Source of the DNA: an uncultured bacterium | GTDB taxonomy: Bacteria; Pseudomonadota; Gammaproteobacteria; Burkholderiales; Burkholderiaceae_C | Direction: 5' to 3' | Length of the DNA: 64,000 nucleotides | NCBI GenBank assembly: GCA_903928495.1 | Contig: CAIYQZ010000004.1 | Span: 23,049-87,048 of the forward strand | Shown here: positions 23,271 to 30,656 of the stretch, in pieces | How the letters are laid out: each line of letters begins with the position of its first letter | How positions within the stretch are numbered: position 1 is the stretch's first letter | Notes under the pieces: model-generated | What the model was told of the DNA's origin: nothing | The model's input: the letters and a program-made list of their open reading frames with translations, nothing else | Database searches by the model: none | Made by a program: the position numbers and the translations under genes

Positions 23271-23744
23271 TCACCGCACCGCTGAAAACCGTTGCTCCAT
23301 CTCCCGCCGCATGGCCTTGCGGATTTCGGCTGCGGCGTGGCGGCGTTTTTCGTCGGGGCTGAAGGGGCGCAGCGGCGGCACCTGGGTGGGTTTGCCGTCG
23401 TCGCCCACGGCCACCATGGTGAAGAAACAGCTGTTGACGTGACGGGTTTCGTGGCTGCGGATGTTCTCGGCAATCACCTTGATGCCAATTTCCATCGACG
23501 AGGTGCCCGTGTGGTTCACGGCGGCCAGGAAGGTGACCAGTTCTCCCACATGGATGGGCTGGCGGAACATCACCTGGTCCACGCTCAGTGTGACCACGTA
23601 GCTGCCGGCGTAGCGGCTGGCGCAGGCGTAGGCCACTTGGTCGAGCAGTTTCAGTATGTTGCCGCCGTGCACGTTGCCTGAGAAGTTGGCGGTGTCGGGC
23701 GTCATCAGCACCGTCATGGTGAGTTGGTGGGCGGGCAGTTCCAT
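23271..23744 (-). CDS. acyl-CoA thioesterase (hotdog fold, YciA/BFIT type)
   Basis: A 157-residue hotdog-fold protein that hydrolyses acyl-CoA. Landmarks are DTANFSGNVHGGNILKLLDQVAY (HGG-type active-site loop and helix), VTLSVDQVMFRQPIHVGELV and SSMEIGIKVIAENI. The C-terminal helix carries many charged residues (SPDEKRRHAAAEIRKAMRREMEQRF). The start at 23744 gives the usual MELPAHQLTMTVLMTPD lead; the frame reaches 23816 but overlaps the next gene's end. It follows the exonuclease gene on the same strand by 19 bp. Chain-length preference is unknown. Confidence 0.88.
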   Translation of the reverse strand: MELPAHQLTMTVLMTPDTANFSGNVHGGNILKLLDQVAYACASRYAGSYVVTLSVDQVMFRQPIHVGELVTFLAAVNHTGTSSMEIGIKVIAENIRSHETRHVNSCFFTMVAVGDDGKPTQVPPLRPFSPDEKRRHAAAEIRKAMRREMEQRFSAVR

Positions 23745-23763
23745 GGCAGAAAAGGCTTGGGTT

Positions 23764-24366
23764 TCAGTCGGGGTTGGTTTGCATGGCCTGGTACACACAG
23801 GCGGCGGCAAAGGCATCGTTGGCGGCGTACACCACCTGGTGTTCGCTCAACTGGGCGTTCGCCCAGTTGGAGGTGGCGGCTTTTTTGGACTTGGCAAAGT
23901 TTTGCCCAAACACCACGGCCACCGCGCCTTTCACGCCAATGTCTTTGCGCCAGCCACGCTGGTGAAACAGGTGGTTCAAGTCCACCACACAAGCAGGTTC
24001 CACGCCAAATTTGTGCAGCATGCGTTTTTTGTCGTCGCCCAGGCCAAAGCCCACTTTCGTGAACCCAGGGTTGGCCATCCAGGCGGCCACTGTGGCGCGA
24101 CAGTCGGCATCGTGCAATTGAATCACCCAGGCGTGGGTGGTGCTGGCCAGTTGCAACACGTGCGGCCCGTCAGACGTTTCGCCCACCGAGAAGGTGGGTT
24201 TGGATTCGGTGTCGAAGCCCCACACTGAGGTTTGGCTCAAGCGTTCCCACGCTGCCAGGGCTTGGGGGGCGGTCTGCACCAGGGTGATGTCCGCTGGGCC
24301 CAGTCGGGGAAAGGCGGGCAGCAGGGCAATGTCTTCTTTGGCGGGGACCGTTTTGTGCGTTGACAT
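23764..24366 (-). CDS. 3'-5' exonuclease (RNase D-like DEDD domain)
   Basis: A 200-residue stand-alone 3'-5' exonuclease domain. The first acidic motif is VWGFDTESKP (DxE), the second region has VGFGLGDDKKRML with the conserved aspartates, and the third is YAANDAFAAACVY (YxxxD, DEDDy type). It lacks the HRDC domains of true RNase D and resembles single-domain plant/bacterial WRN-like exonucleases. ATG 24366 is used. It diverges from the small gene at 24427 with 60 bp between starts. Substrate (RNA or DNA) is not determinable. Confidence 0.85.
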   Translation of the reverse strand: MSTHKTVPAKEDIALLPAFPRLGPADITLVQTAPQALAAWERLSQTSVWGFDTESKPTFSVGETSDGPHVLQLASTTHAWVIQLHDADCRATVAAWMANPGFTKVGFGLGDDKKRMLHKFGVEPACVVDLNHLFHQRGWRKDIGVKGAVAVVFGQNFAKSKKAATSNWANAQLSEHQVVYAANDAFAAACVYQAMQTNPD

Positions 24367-24426
24367 GTGGGTGGAGTGGGTGTGCAAATGCAGGGCCAGA
24401 GCATCGCACACCGCACAATGCGGGGC

Positions 24427-24747
24427 ATGGATTCACACAGCCACATTGACATTCCACCTACGTTTCAGGCCTTGTATGAGGCCAAGCGCACGGCTCGGCT
24501 CAAGCCGGTGTGGGCTGAGGTGTGTGCCCGCTATGAGCTGTGCGAGGACATGGCGAACATGCTGGTCGACACGGCGCAAACCATGCAGTTTCAGCTGGGC
24601 ATCACCGAAGCCGATGTGCTGCAACGGGTGTGGCAAGGGCTGACGCAGCCCGAATCGGTGGTGGCACCGGACGAGGCCCAGTGGGTGGTGCACCGCCTGG
24701 CGGAGCTGTGTGGCTGGCCTCGTTTGGCACTTGATGCTGACGGCTGA
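24427..24747 (+). CDS. hypothetical protein (106 aa)
   Basis: Not recognised. A 106-residue, probably helical soluble protein (ALYEAKRTARLKPVWAEVCARYELCEDMANMLVDTAQTMQFQLGI, then DEAQWVVHRLAELCGW) with three cysteines. No signal peptide. The start ATG 24427 gives MDSHSHIDIPPTFQALY; ATG 24421 or GTG further upstream are possible. Codon bias matches neighbours, so it is likely a genuine gene. It is 74 bp before a YjfB-like motility gene on the same strand. Confidence 0.65.
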   Translation: MDSHSHIDIPPTFQALYEAKRTARLKPVWAEVCARYELCEDMANMLVDTAQTMQFQLGITEADVLQRVWQGLTQPESVVAPDEAQWVVHRLAELCGWPRLALDADG

Positions 24748-24821
24748 GCTTCAGTTCAGCAGCTGTTGGTCGATAACATGATGCGTCATCAGGCCGCAAC
24801 GTACGTTTCAGGAGACCCCCC

Positions 24822-25034
24822 ATGCAAATCACCAGTTCCAGTGTGTCGCAGGCTGCGGCGTCAGTCTCAGAGGGCAGTCCCATGCAAGATGTGCAGATCA
24901 ACGTGCTCAAAAAGGCCATGAATGCACAGGCGAGTGCGGCTGCAGCGCTGATTCAGGCGCTGCCTCAACCCACAGGTGCCTTGCCTTTGGCCACCAGCGG
25001 CACTCTGGGCACACAACTCAACACCCGCGCCTGA
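24822..25034 (+). CDS. YjfB-family putative motility protein
   Basis: A 70-residue protein beginning MQITSSSVSQAAASVSEG, then MQDVQINVLKKAMNAQASAAAALIQALPQP, with a C-terminal LGTQLNTRA. The VQINVLKKAM...LIQALP core and the LGTQLNT ending match the small YjfB family, usually annotated as putative motility protein and often found near flagellar genes. Function is not established. GGAG lies 8 bases upstream of the ATG. Neighbouring FlgO-like, CheV and rod-like genes fit the motility theme. Confidence 0.8.
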   Translation: MQITSSSVSQAAASVSEGSPMQDVQINVLKKAMNAQASAAAALIQALPQPTGALPLATSGTLGTQLNTRA

Positions 25035-25149
25035 GCGCCCCCGTTCTGCGCTTGCTGCCCACAAGTGGCGGCAAACGCACTGCTTTTTCGGCTTTCAGGC
25101 CAGGGGTGTTGCTTTTACATTCGAGCAGAATGAACTGAGATTGCCTGTC

Positions 25150-25920
25150 ATGTCGCCCCACTGCCCACCACCTTCAACGCCAGCACGTTTGCGCTGGGCG
25201 CGTTTGGCCCGCCTCGCGCCTGCATCGATGCTGTGCGGCTTGGTGGCAGCGTGCACCACGCTGGACGTGCCGCGTGCCATGAATTACCCGGCATCGGGTC
25301 AGCAAAAGGCCCGCGCCGTGCACCATTGGGACCTGCTGGCCAACGACGTGGCAGACCGCATTGCCACCAAAGCCGCAGCGGGTGCGATGGAAAAAAACAC
25401 CTTCCACCTGGTGCCGTCCACTGGCAGCACGTTCAACCGTGCGTTTGGCGATTTGTTGCTCACCCGGCTGGTGGAGCGGGGGCTGGTCATGGCCAGCTCG
25501 CCGGCGCTGGACAACTCGGCGGGTGCATACATACGCTTTGACGTGCAGGTGGTGTCGCATGAAAGCGGTGCCCGCAATGCACCAGCCATGCCCCTGACCA
25601 GCCTTGCGGTGGGCATTGCCGTGCTGCGAGATTCGTGGATGCACATCCCCTCCAGCACCAGCGGTGCCCTGGCCGGTTTGGCCACTGGCATGGTGGGCGA
25701 TTTGTCCAGCCAGATGCTCTCGGGCACGGCTTCCGGCGGGCCCACACGCACAGAACTGCTGGTATCCACTTCCCTGGAAATGGGTCAGAGGTTTGTCACG
25801 CGCACGTCAGACATCTATTACATAGAGCCCGAAGACGCCAAACTCTTCATGCAGCCTCCGCTACCCCCGCCTCCGCCACCCCCGGCACCCACCAAAAACT
25901 GGAAAGTGGTGGGCTCATGA
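25150..25920 (+). CDS. outer-membrane lipoprotein in motility group
   Basis: A 256-residue predicted lipoprotein: long signal sequence ending in lipobox VAAC (LCGLVAACTTLDVP). The mature part includes ADRIATKAAAGAMEKNTFHLVP, FGDLLLTRLVERGLVM and YIRFDVQVVSH, reminiscent of FlgO/FlgP-associated lipoproteins that assemble around the flagellar outer-membrane ring. The tail is polyproline (PPLPPPPPPPAP). It overlaps the FlgO-like gene by ATGA, so the two are translationally coupled. ATG 25150 is chosen; a TTG at 25141 is in frame. I do not recognise the family itself with certainty. Confidence 0.75.
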   Translation: MSPHCPPPSTPARLRWARLARLAPASMLCGLVAACTTLDVPRAMNYPASGQQKARAVHHWDLLANDVADRIATKAAAGAMEKNTFHLVPSTGSTFNRAFGDLLLTRLVERGLVMASSPALDNSAGAYIRFDVQVVSHESGARNAPAMPLTSLAVGIAVLRDSWMHIPSSTSGALAGLATGMVGDLSSQMLSGTASGGPTRTELLVSTSLEMGQRFVTRTSDIYYIEPEDAKLFMQPPLPPPPPPPAPTKNWKVVGS

Positions 25921-26432
25921 GGCGGCGCACCTGCCTCGCACTGGCGCTGGGCCTGTCGGTGGCACTGGGCGCTTGCACCACCATGGAAGACGGCCTGGGC
26001 GGTGACCTCATCAAGCTGAACTACCGCGCCACCGACGCCTTGATGCAGGGCGTGACGCTGGACCCGGCGCAGCCCGTGTTGGTGGCCACCCTGGTCGACC
26101 AGGAAGAGTTGTCAGAGTCGTCCCGCCTGGGGCGGCTGGTGTCAGAGCACATCAGCAGCCGCCTGTCCAACAGGGGTGTGCGGGTGGTCGAGCTGAAGCT
26201 GCGGGAGCAGTTGTTCATGAAAGGCACCACGGGTGCACTGCTGCTGTCCCGCGAGGTGCGCGACGTGAGCCAGGCGCACAGCGCCCAGGCCGTTGTGGTG
26301 GGCACCTACACGTCGTCCGGGCAGACGCTGTACATCAGCCTGAAGCTGGTCAAGCCCGAGGGCAATACCGTGGTGTCTGCGCACGACTATGTCATGCCAC
26401 TGAACGCCAACATCAAAGGCCTGTTGCGCTGA
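25917..26432 (+). CDS. FlgO-like outer-membrane lipoprotein
   Basis: A 171-residue lipoprotein with lipobox LGAC (SVALGACTTMEDG). The mature domain has LKLNYRATDAL-type start (IKLNYRATDALMQG), then ATLVDQEELSESSRLGRLVSEHISSRLSNRGVRVVEL, SREVRDVSQAHSAQAVVVGTY and KPEGNTVVSAHDYVMP, which is the FlgO domain known from Vibrio, where FlgO is needed for normal motility. It is coupled to the preceding lipoprotein gene (ATGA overlap) and is followed by a strong terminator hairpin at 26455-26480. No other flagellar structural operon is nearby. Confidence 0.85.
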   Translation: MRRRTCLALALGLSVALGACTTMEDGLGGDLIKLNYRATDALMQGVTLDPAQPVLVATLVDQEELSESSRLGRLVSEHISSRLSNRGVRVVELKLREQLFMKGTTGALLLSREVRDVSQAHSAQAVVVGTYTSSGQTLYISLKLVKPEGNTVVSAHDYVMPLNANIKGLLR

Positions 26433-26454
26433 TCCCCGGTACCACAAACCCATG

Positions 26455-26480
26455 AAAAAACGCCCCTCGGGGCGTTTTTT
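26455..26480. terminator. bidirectional intrinsic terminator between flgO-like gene and cheV
   Basis: AAAAAA, stem CGCCCC, 2-base loop region, GGGGCG, TTTTTT: a perfect short GC stem with A-tract and T-tract on opposite sides, placed 23 bp after the FlgO-like stop and 17 bp before the cheV stop on the other strand. It can end transcription from both directions. Confidence 0.9.
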
Positions 26481-26496
26481 GCTGGAGCGCAGAAAA

Positions 26497-27474
26497 TCAG
26501 GCGTGGTGTTCGTAGCGCTGCAGCACACCCCGGATGGTGGCTGCCAGTTCGTCGGCCTGGAATTTGGCCACATAACCGTCAGCCCCCACGTTGCGCACGT
26601 GGTCTTCGTTGGTGGCGCCCGACAGCGACGAGTGGATGACCACTGGCACATGGCGGAAGCGCGAATCCTGCTTGATGTTCTTGGTGAGCGTGAAGCCGTC
26701 CATTTCAGGCATTTCCAGGTCGGTCAGCACCATGGCCACGCGGTCTGAAATCTGTTGACCTTTGGACTCTGCATCGTTGGATATGTGCAGCAGTTTGTCC
26801 CAGGCTTCCTGACCGGATTTGGTCATGATGAAGGGCACACCCATCGCGTTCAGGCCCTGTTCGATCATGGCGCGGGCCACAAACGAGTCGTCTGCCGCCA
26901 GTACCACGCTGCCTGGCTTGAGCTTGAGCACCGGGCCGATGGAGGATGTGTCGAGTTCGGCATCGTCGTTGGGCATCACATTGCCCAGGATGGACTCCAC
27001 GTCGAGCACCTGCGCCAGGCGCGACTGGTTCACGTCGCCGTCCAGGCGGGCAATGCTGGTCACCATGCCACCGGCAGCGCCCCGTTCAGCAGGCAGCACC
27101 TGCCCCCAGTCGAGGCGGACGATGTCTTCCACGCTTTCCACCGCAAACGCCTGCGTGGTGCGGGCAAATTCGGTCACCAGCATGATGTTCAGGCCGGTCT
27201 TGGGCACACAACCGATCACGGCAGGCAGGTCGATCACCGGAATGATCTGGCCGCGCAGGTTGACCACGCCCAGCATGTGCTGGGTGGAGCCGGCCATGGC
27301 AGTGACTTCAGGCATGGCCACGATCTCGCGGATCTTGAACACGTTGATGCCGAACAACTCCGAAGGCATGTTGTCGCGCACTGCCCCCAGTCTGAACAGC
27401 AGCATTTCAAACTTGTTCGAGCCTGTCAGGTTGGACCGTTCGTCCACTTCCTGTTGGATGGATTTGGTGCTCAT
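26497..27474 (-). CDS. cheV: chemotaxis coupling protein CheV
   Basis: A 325-residue chemotaxis adaptor that links receptors to CheA and is tuned by phosphorylation. Residues ~20-175 form a CheW-like domain (LLFRLG, FGINVFKIREIVAMP, LGVVNLRGQIIPVIDLP), and the rest is a receiver domain (VVLAADDSFVARAMIEQ, phospho-acceptor in MVLTDLEMPEMDGFTL, VIHSSLSG, YVAKFQADEL). The order CheW then receiver is the CheV hallmark. The ATG at 27474 has AGGA upstream. It is divergent from a small rod-like gene with ~175 bp between them and has its own promoter region. Confidence 0.94.
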   Translation of the reverse strand: MSTKSIQQEVDERSNLTGSNKFEMLLFRLGAVRDNMPSELFGINVFKIREIVAMPEVTAMAGSTQHMLGVVNLRGQIIPVIDLPAVIGCVPKTGLNIMLVTEFARTTQAFAVESVEDIVRLDWGQVLPAERGAAGGMVTSIARLDGDVNQSRLAQVLDVESILGNVMPNDDAELDTSSIGPVLKLKPGSVVLAADDSFVARAMIEQGLNAMGVPFIMTKSGQEAWDKLLHISNDAESKGQQISDRVAMVLTDLEMPEMDGFTLTKNIKQDSRFRHVPVVIHSSLSGATNEDHVRNVGADGYVAKFQADELAATIRGVLQRYEHHA

Positions 27475-27648
27475 GCCGGGTTCCTGTAAAAATTGAAGTC
27501 GCGGGCGTTGGATGCCGATACACCATTCTAGAGACACGGTGCCTGTTTTGGGGATCTTGTGTGACCTGCGCGGGTCTTGATATGACCCGGTGTTGCGTGC
27601 TGTCAAACTTTCAGCCCACGTTTACCTGCTTTGAACCGGAGTTTTGCC

Positions 27649-27948
27649 ATGAATGCTCTCACTTCCATTGCCCAGTCGGGCCTGCAAGCCGCTCAAACCC
27701 GGTTGGGGGCCAGTGCCAATAACGTGGCCAACGGGCAAACGGAAGGGTTCAAGCGCCAGACCGTGCAAGCCACGGCCCAGCCGCAGGGCGGCGTGGTGGT
27801 CACGCTCAGCCGCGCAGCCACCGAAGGCAGTGACCTGACGCAAGATGTGGTTGACCAGTTGTCTGCCAAACAAAGCTTTGCGGCCAACCTGGCGGTGCTG
27901 AAAACCGCCGACCAGATGATGGGCTCCCTGCTGGACACACGGGCCTGA
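27649..27948 (+). CDS. small flagellar basal-body rod-like protein
   Basis: A 99-residue protein that looks like the two ends of a flagellar rod/hook protein joined with no central domain. The N-terminus LTSIAQSGLQAAQTRLGASANNVANGQTEGFKRQ is the flagellar rod N-terminal motif (SANNVAN). The C-terminus VDQLSAKQSFAANLAVLKTADQMMGSLLDTRA resembles the C-terminal coiled segment of FlgC/FlgG proteins. No other rod genes are adjacent. ATG 27649 is used; TTG 27631 is in frame. Could be an accessory rod subunit; precise role unknown. Confidence 0.78.
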   Translation: MNALTSIAQSGLQAAQTRLGASANNVANGQTEGFKRQTVQATAQPQGGVVVTLSRAATEGSDLTQDVVDQLSAKQSFAANLAVLKTADQMMGSLLDTRA

Positions 27949-28059
27949 GGTTCACCCAGGCTGCTCCGGCCTGGTCTGCAGTTTTTCCCCTACAGTCGCG
28001 GGCGCGGCGCTGCGAGTGCCGCCTGCCGTTTCGCAAGGCAGTTCTGCCTTCTCCCGCGC

Positions 28060-30489
28060 ATGACCACCCCCACTGCCTCTCCTTCCCCGCCGTCCCCGGC
28101 CCTGGTGCCCACTGCTGCTGACGCACTGGTGCAACTCGCGCTGGCCACGTTCGACCAGGCGGTGGACGGGCAAAACGGCTTTCGCAGCCGCCCAGGCCAG
28201 CGACAAATGGCCGAGCGTGTGGCCGCCACCTTCAGCCAGGCCGACCTGGGCTCGCGCCGCGACGCTGCGGCCCCCGTGCTGGGCGCTGCCCCGGTGCCCA
28301 CATTGGTTGAAGCGGAGGATGCCAATGGCCCCCCGCCCCAGCGCCGTTTTGCGGTGATCCAGGCCGGCACGGGCGTGGGCAAATCGCTGGCGTACAGCGC
28401 TCCGGCCATTGCGCTGGCGCTGGCGCGCAACACCCGGGTGTTGATTTCCACCGCCACCGTGGCGCTGCAAGAGCAGCTGGTGAACAAAGACCTGCCCGCA
28501 CTCGCTGCCGCGCTGGCCAGCAGCGGCCTGCAGCCCTTTCGGTTTGCGCTGGCCAAGGGGCGCGGGCGCTACGTGTGCCAGCTCAAACTCGACCGCCTGG
28601 CCGGGGGCGAACCGCAAGAGCCTGACGACCTGTTTGCCGACGACCCGCTGCCCAGTGGCTCAGATGGTGTAGCAAACAAATTAAATAAAACAAGCGCTAG
28701 CGGTGCTTTTGATGATCAATTGTCGGCCCGCCATCAGGCGTGGCAAGCCATGGGCATGGCGCTGGCCAGCGGCACCTGGGACGGCGACCGAGACAGCCTG
28801 CCCACCGCCCCGGAAGGCGACGTGTGGCAACCCGTGGCGGCCGAGGCGGCGTCGTGCACCGGCAAACACTGCCCGCTGTTCAACCGCTGCAACTACTTTG
28901 AGCAGCGCAAGGCGCTGGTGGGCGCGCAAATCATCGTGGCCAACCACGACCTACTGCTATCGTCGCTGGGCTCGCGGGTGTTGCCCGAGCTTGACCACTG
29001 CCTGCTGGTGCTGGACGAAGCCCACCACCTTCCCGGTGTGGCGCAAGACCAGTTCACTCGCAGCATGGACCTCACCCGCCTGCGCTGGATCGACCAGCTT
29101 GCCCAGCGCGCCACCCAAGTGGGTGCGGCGCTGTACCTGAGCGACGCGCTGGAGGCGCCGCAACTGGCCGCCGCCTTGAAGCTGGCGCTGCAAGACCTGG
29201 CCCGCGCCACCGTGGACACCTTGCGCCCCGCCACGCAGTCACCCGTGACCGCCGCCCGCCGCCCCGTGCCCAACCCCGCGTTCAAAAGCGCCGACGACCG
29301 CGTGCGCCCGCCCAGAGGGGTGTTGCCCGACGCCATGCTGCCCGCGCTCGACGCCGTGGTGGCCGCCGCCGACGCCTGGCTGGTGCACCTGTCGGGCATG
29401 GCACGCACGTTGAAGGCTGAAATCAAAGACAAGCCCGAAGACGCGCGCCGCCTGTCCAACCTCTACGCCCACATGGGCACCCTCGCACCCCGGCTGGAGG
29501 CCGTGGCCGACACCGCCAAGCTGCTGCTCAGCGGGCACGAGTTGGCTGCCGCGCCCACCACGTCAGGCCTCATCAACCCCGACGAAGCGCTGCCCGAGGC
29601 CCGCCCCGAGACTCGCCCTCAAGTGCCCGTGGCCAAGTGGTTCACCTTTGACGCGGTGGGCGACGGCCCTCAGGCCACGCTGCACATCAAGGCCTATGCC
29701 TGTCCCACGCTGCCAGGCACCGTGTTGCGCCAGCACCTGTGGCCGCGCGTGCGCTCGGCCGTGCTGACGTCGGCCACGCTCACCAGTTGCGGGCGGTTTG
29801 ATTTCTTCATGGCCGAGTGCGGTTTGAGCGGAGACCCCGATGCCAGCGCCCTGGCGGTGCCCAGCCCGTTCGACTTTGCCGCCCAAGGCCGCTTCGAGGT
29901 CGTGGAAACGCGCAACGACCCGCGCGAGGCTGCGGCCTTCACCCGCGAAATGATCGCCCTGCTGATGGCCGATCTGGCCGAGGTGCAAGACGGCGCGCTG
30001 GTGCTGTTCACCTCGCGAGACCAGATGCGCCAGGCCGTGACCGCGCTGCCCGACCGGCTGCGCCCCTACGTGCTGGTGCAAGGCGACTGGCCGCGCACCG
30101 TGCTGCTGCAGCGCCACCGCCAGGCCGTGGCGCGGGGTGATGCGTCCATCATTTTTGGCATGCAGTCGTTTGGCGAGGGGCTGGACCTGCCGGGCACGCT
30201 GTGCGCCACGCTGTTCATCGCCAAGCTGCCGTTCGCCCCGCCCGACGACCCAGTGGGCGAGGCCCGTGCCGAGTGGCTGGAGGCCCAGGGCCGCAACCCG
30301 TTCAACGAGCTGGTGGTGCCCGCAACCTCGGTGCGGCTGGCCCAGTGGGCAGGCCGCGCCATCCGCACCGAGACCGACCAGGCCCGCATCGTCTGTTACG
30401 ACCGTCGCCTGCTGCGCACCCCTTACGGCCAGCGGCTGATGCAGGGTTTGCCCCCGTTCACCCAGGTGCAACGGATGTCCGGTTTGTAG
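28060..30489 (+). CDS. dinG: DinG-like ATP-dependent DNA helicase (XPD/Fe-S family)
   Basis: An 809-residue superfamily 2 helicase. Walker A is GTGVGKS around residues 103-109; four cysteines likely to hold a 4Fe-4S cluster lie in GRGRYVCQL and ASCTGKHCPLFNRCNY; Walker B is LVLDEAHH with DEAH at 319-322; helicase motifs near the C-terminus include FGMQSFGEGLDLPG and QWAGRAIRTETDQAR. DinG-type enzymes unwind 5' overhangs and help with R-loops and damage. Residues ~204-218 (GVANKLNKTSASGAF) are encoded by an inserted dispersed-repeat copy between the first cysteine and the other three, and the frame is preserved. The downstream gene starts 167 bp later. Confidence 0.88.
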   Translation: MTTPTASPSPPSPALVPTAADALVQLALATFDQAVDGQNGFRSRPGQRQMAERVAATFSQADLGSRRDAAAPVLGAAPVPTLVEAEDANGPPPQRRFAVIQAGTGVGKSLAYSAPAIALALARNTRVLISTATVALQEQLVNKDLPALAAALASSGLQPFRFALAKGRGRYVCQLKLDRLAGGEPQEPDDLFADDPLPSGSDGVANKLNKTSASGAFDDQLSARHQAWQAMGMALASGTWDGDRDSLPTAPEGDVWQPVAAEAASCTGKHCPLFNRCNYFEQRKALVGAQIIVANHDLLLSSLGSRVLPELDHCLLVLDEAHHLPGVAQDQFTRSMDLTRLRWIDQLAQRATQVGAALYLSDALEAPQLAAALKLALQDLARATVDTLRPATQSPVTAARRPVPNPAFKSADDRVRPPRGVLPDAMLPALDAVVAAADAWLVHLSGMARTLKAEIKDKPEDARRLSNLYAHMGTLAPRLEAVADTAKLLLSGHELAAAPTTSGLINPDEALPEARPETRPQVPVAKWFTFDAVGDGPQATLHIKAYACPTLPGTVLRQHLWPRVRSAVLTSATLTSCGRFDFFMAECGLSGDPDASALAVPSPFDFAAQGRFEVVETRNDPREAAAFTREMIALLMADLAEVQDGALVLFTSRDQMRQAVTALPDRLRPYVLVQGDWPRTVLLQRHRQAVARGDASIIFGMQSFGEGLDLPGTLCATLFIAKLPFAPPDDPVGEARAEWLEAQGRNPFNELVVPATSVRLAQWAGRAIRTETDQARIVCYDRRLLRTPYGQRLMQGLPPFTQVQRMSGL
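28670..28713 (-). repeat. dispersed ~45-bp repeat, copy 4, inside dinG-like gene
   Basis: TAGCAAACAAATTAAATAAA, then ACAAGCGCTAGCGGTGCTTTTGAT. It is AT-rich against very GC-rich flanks, and its CAAGCGCTA core and TTTT end match the other copies in reverse orientation. It is translated in frame as part of the helicase. Confidence 0.7.
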
Positions 30490-30491
30490 TG

Positions 30492-30537
30492 AAAATGGCT
30501 TCTGGCGCTTTGCTGGCGTCATTGTTTGCTGCGAAAT
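30492..30537 (+). repeat. dispersed ~45-bp repeat, copy 5
   Basis: AAAATGGCTTCTGGCGCTTT ... GTTTGCTGCGAAATA. The left half matches copy 1 almost exactly, the right half is more diverged. It starts 3 bp after the dinG-like stop, in the gap before the acyl-CoA synthetase. Confidence 0.65.
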
Positions 30538-30656
30538 AGTGTGCATTGCGGCGTGTTGCGGTGTGTCCCACATGCGCGTCAACCCTTAGCCCGTTTTCCG
30601 TGGCATGGGCAACAATCTGCCCGCCCGGACCGTCTGGGTGTCGCCATTGACCGAAC

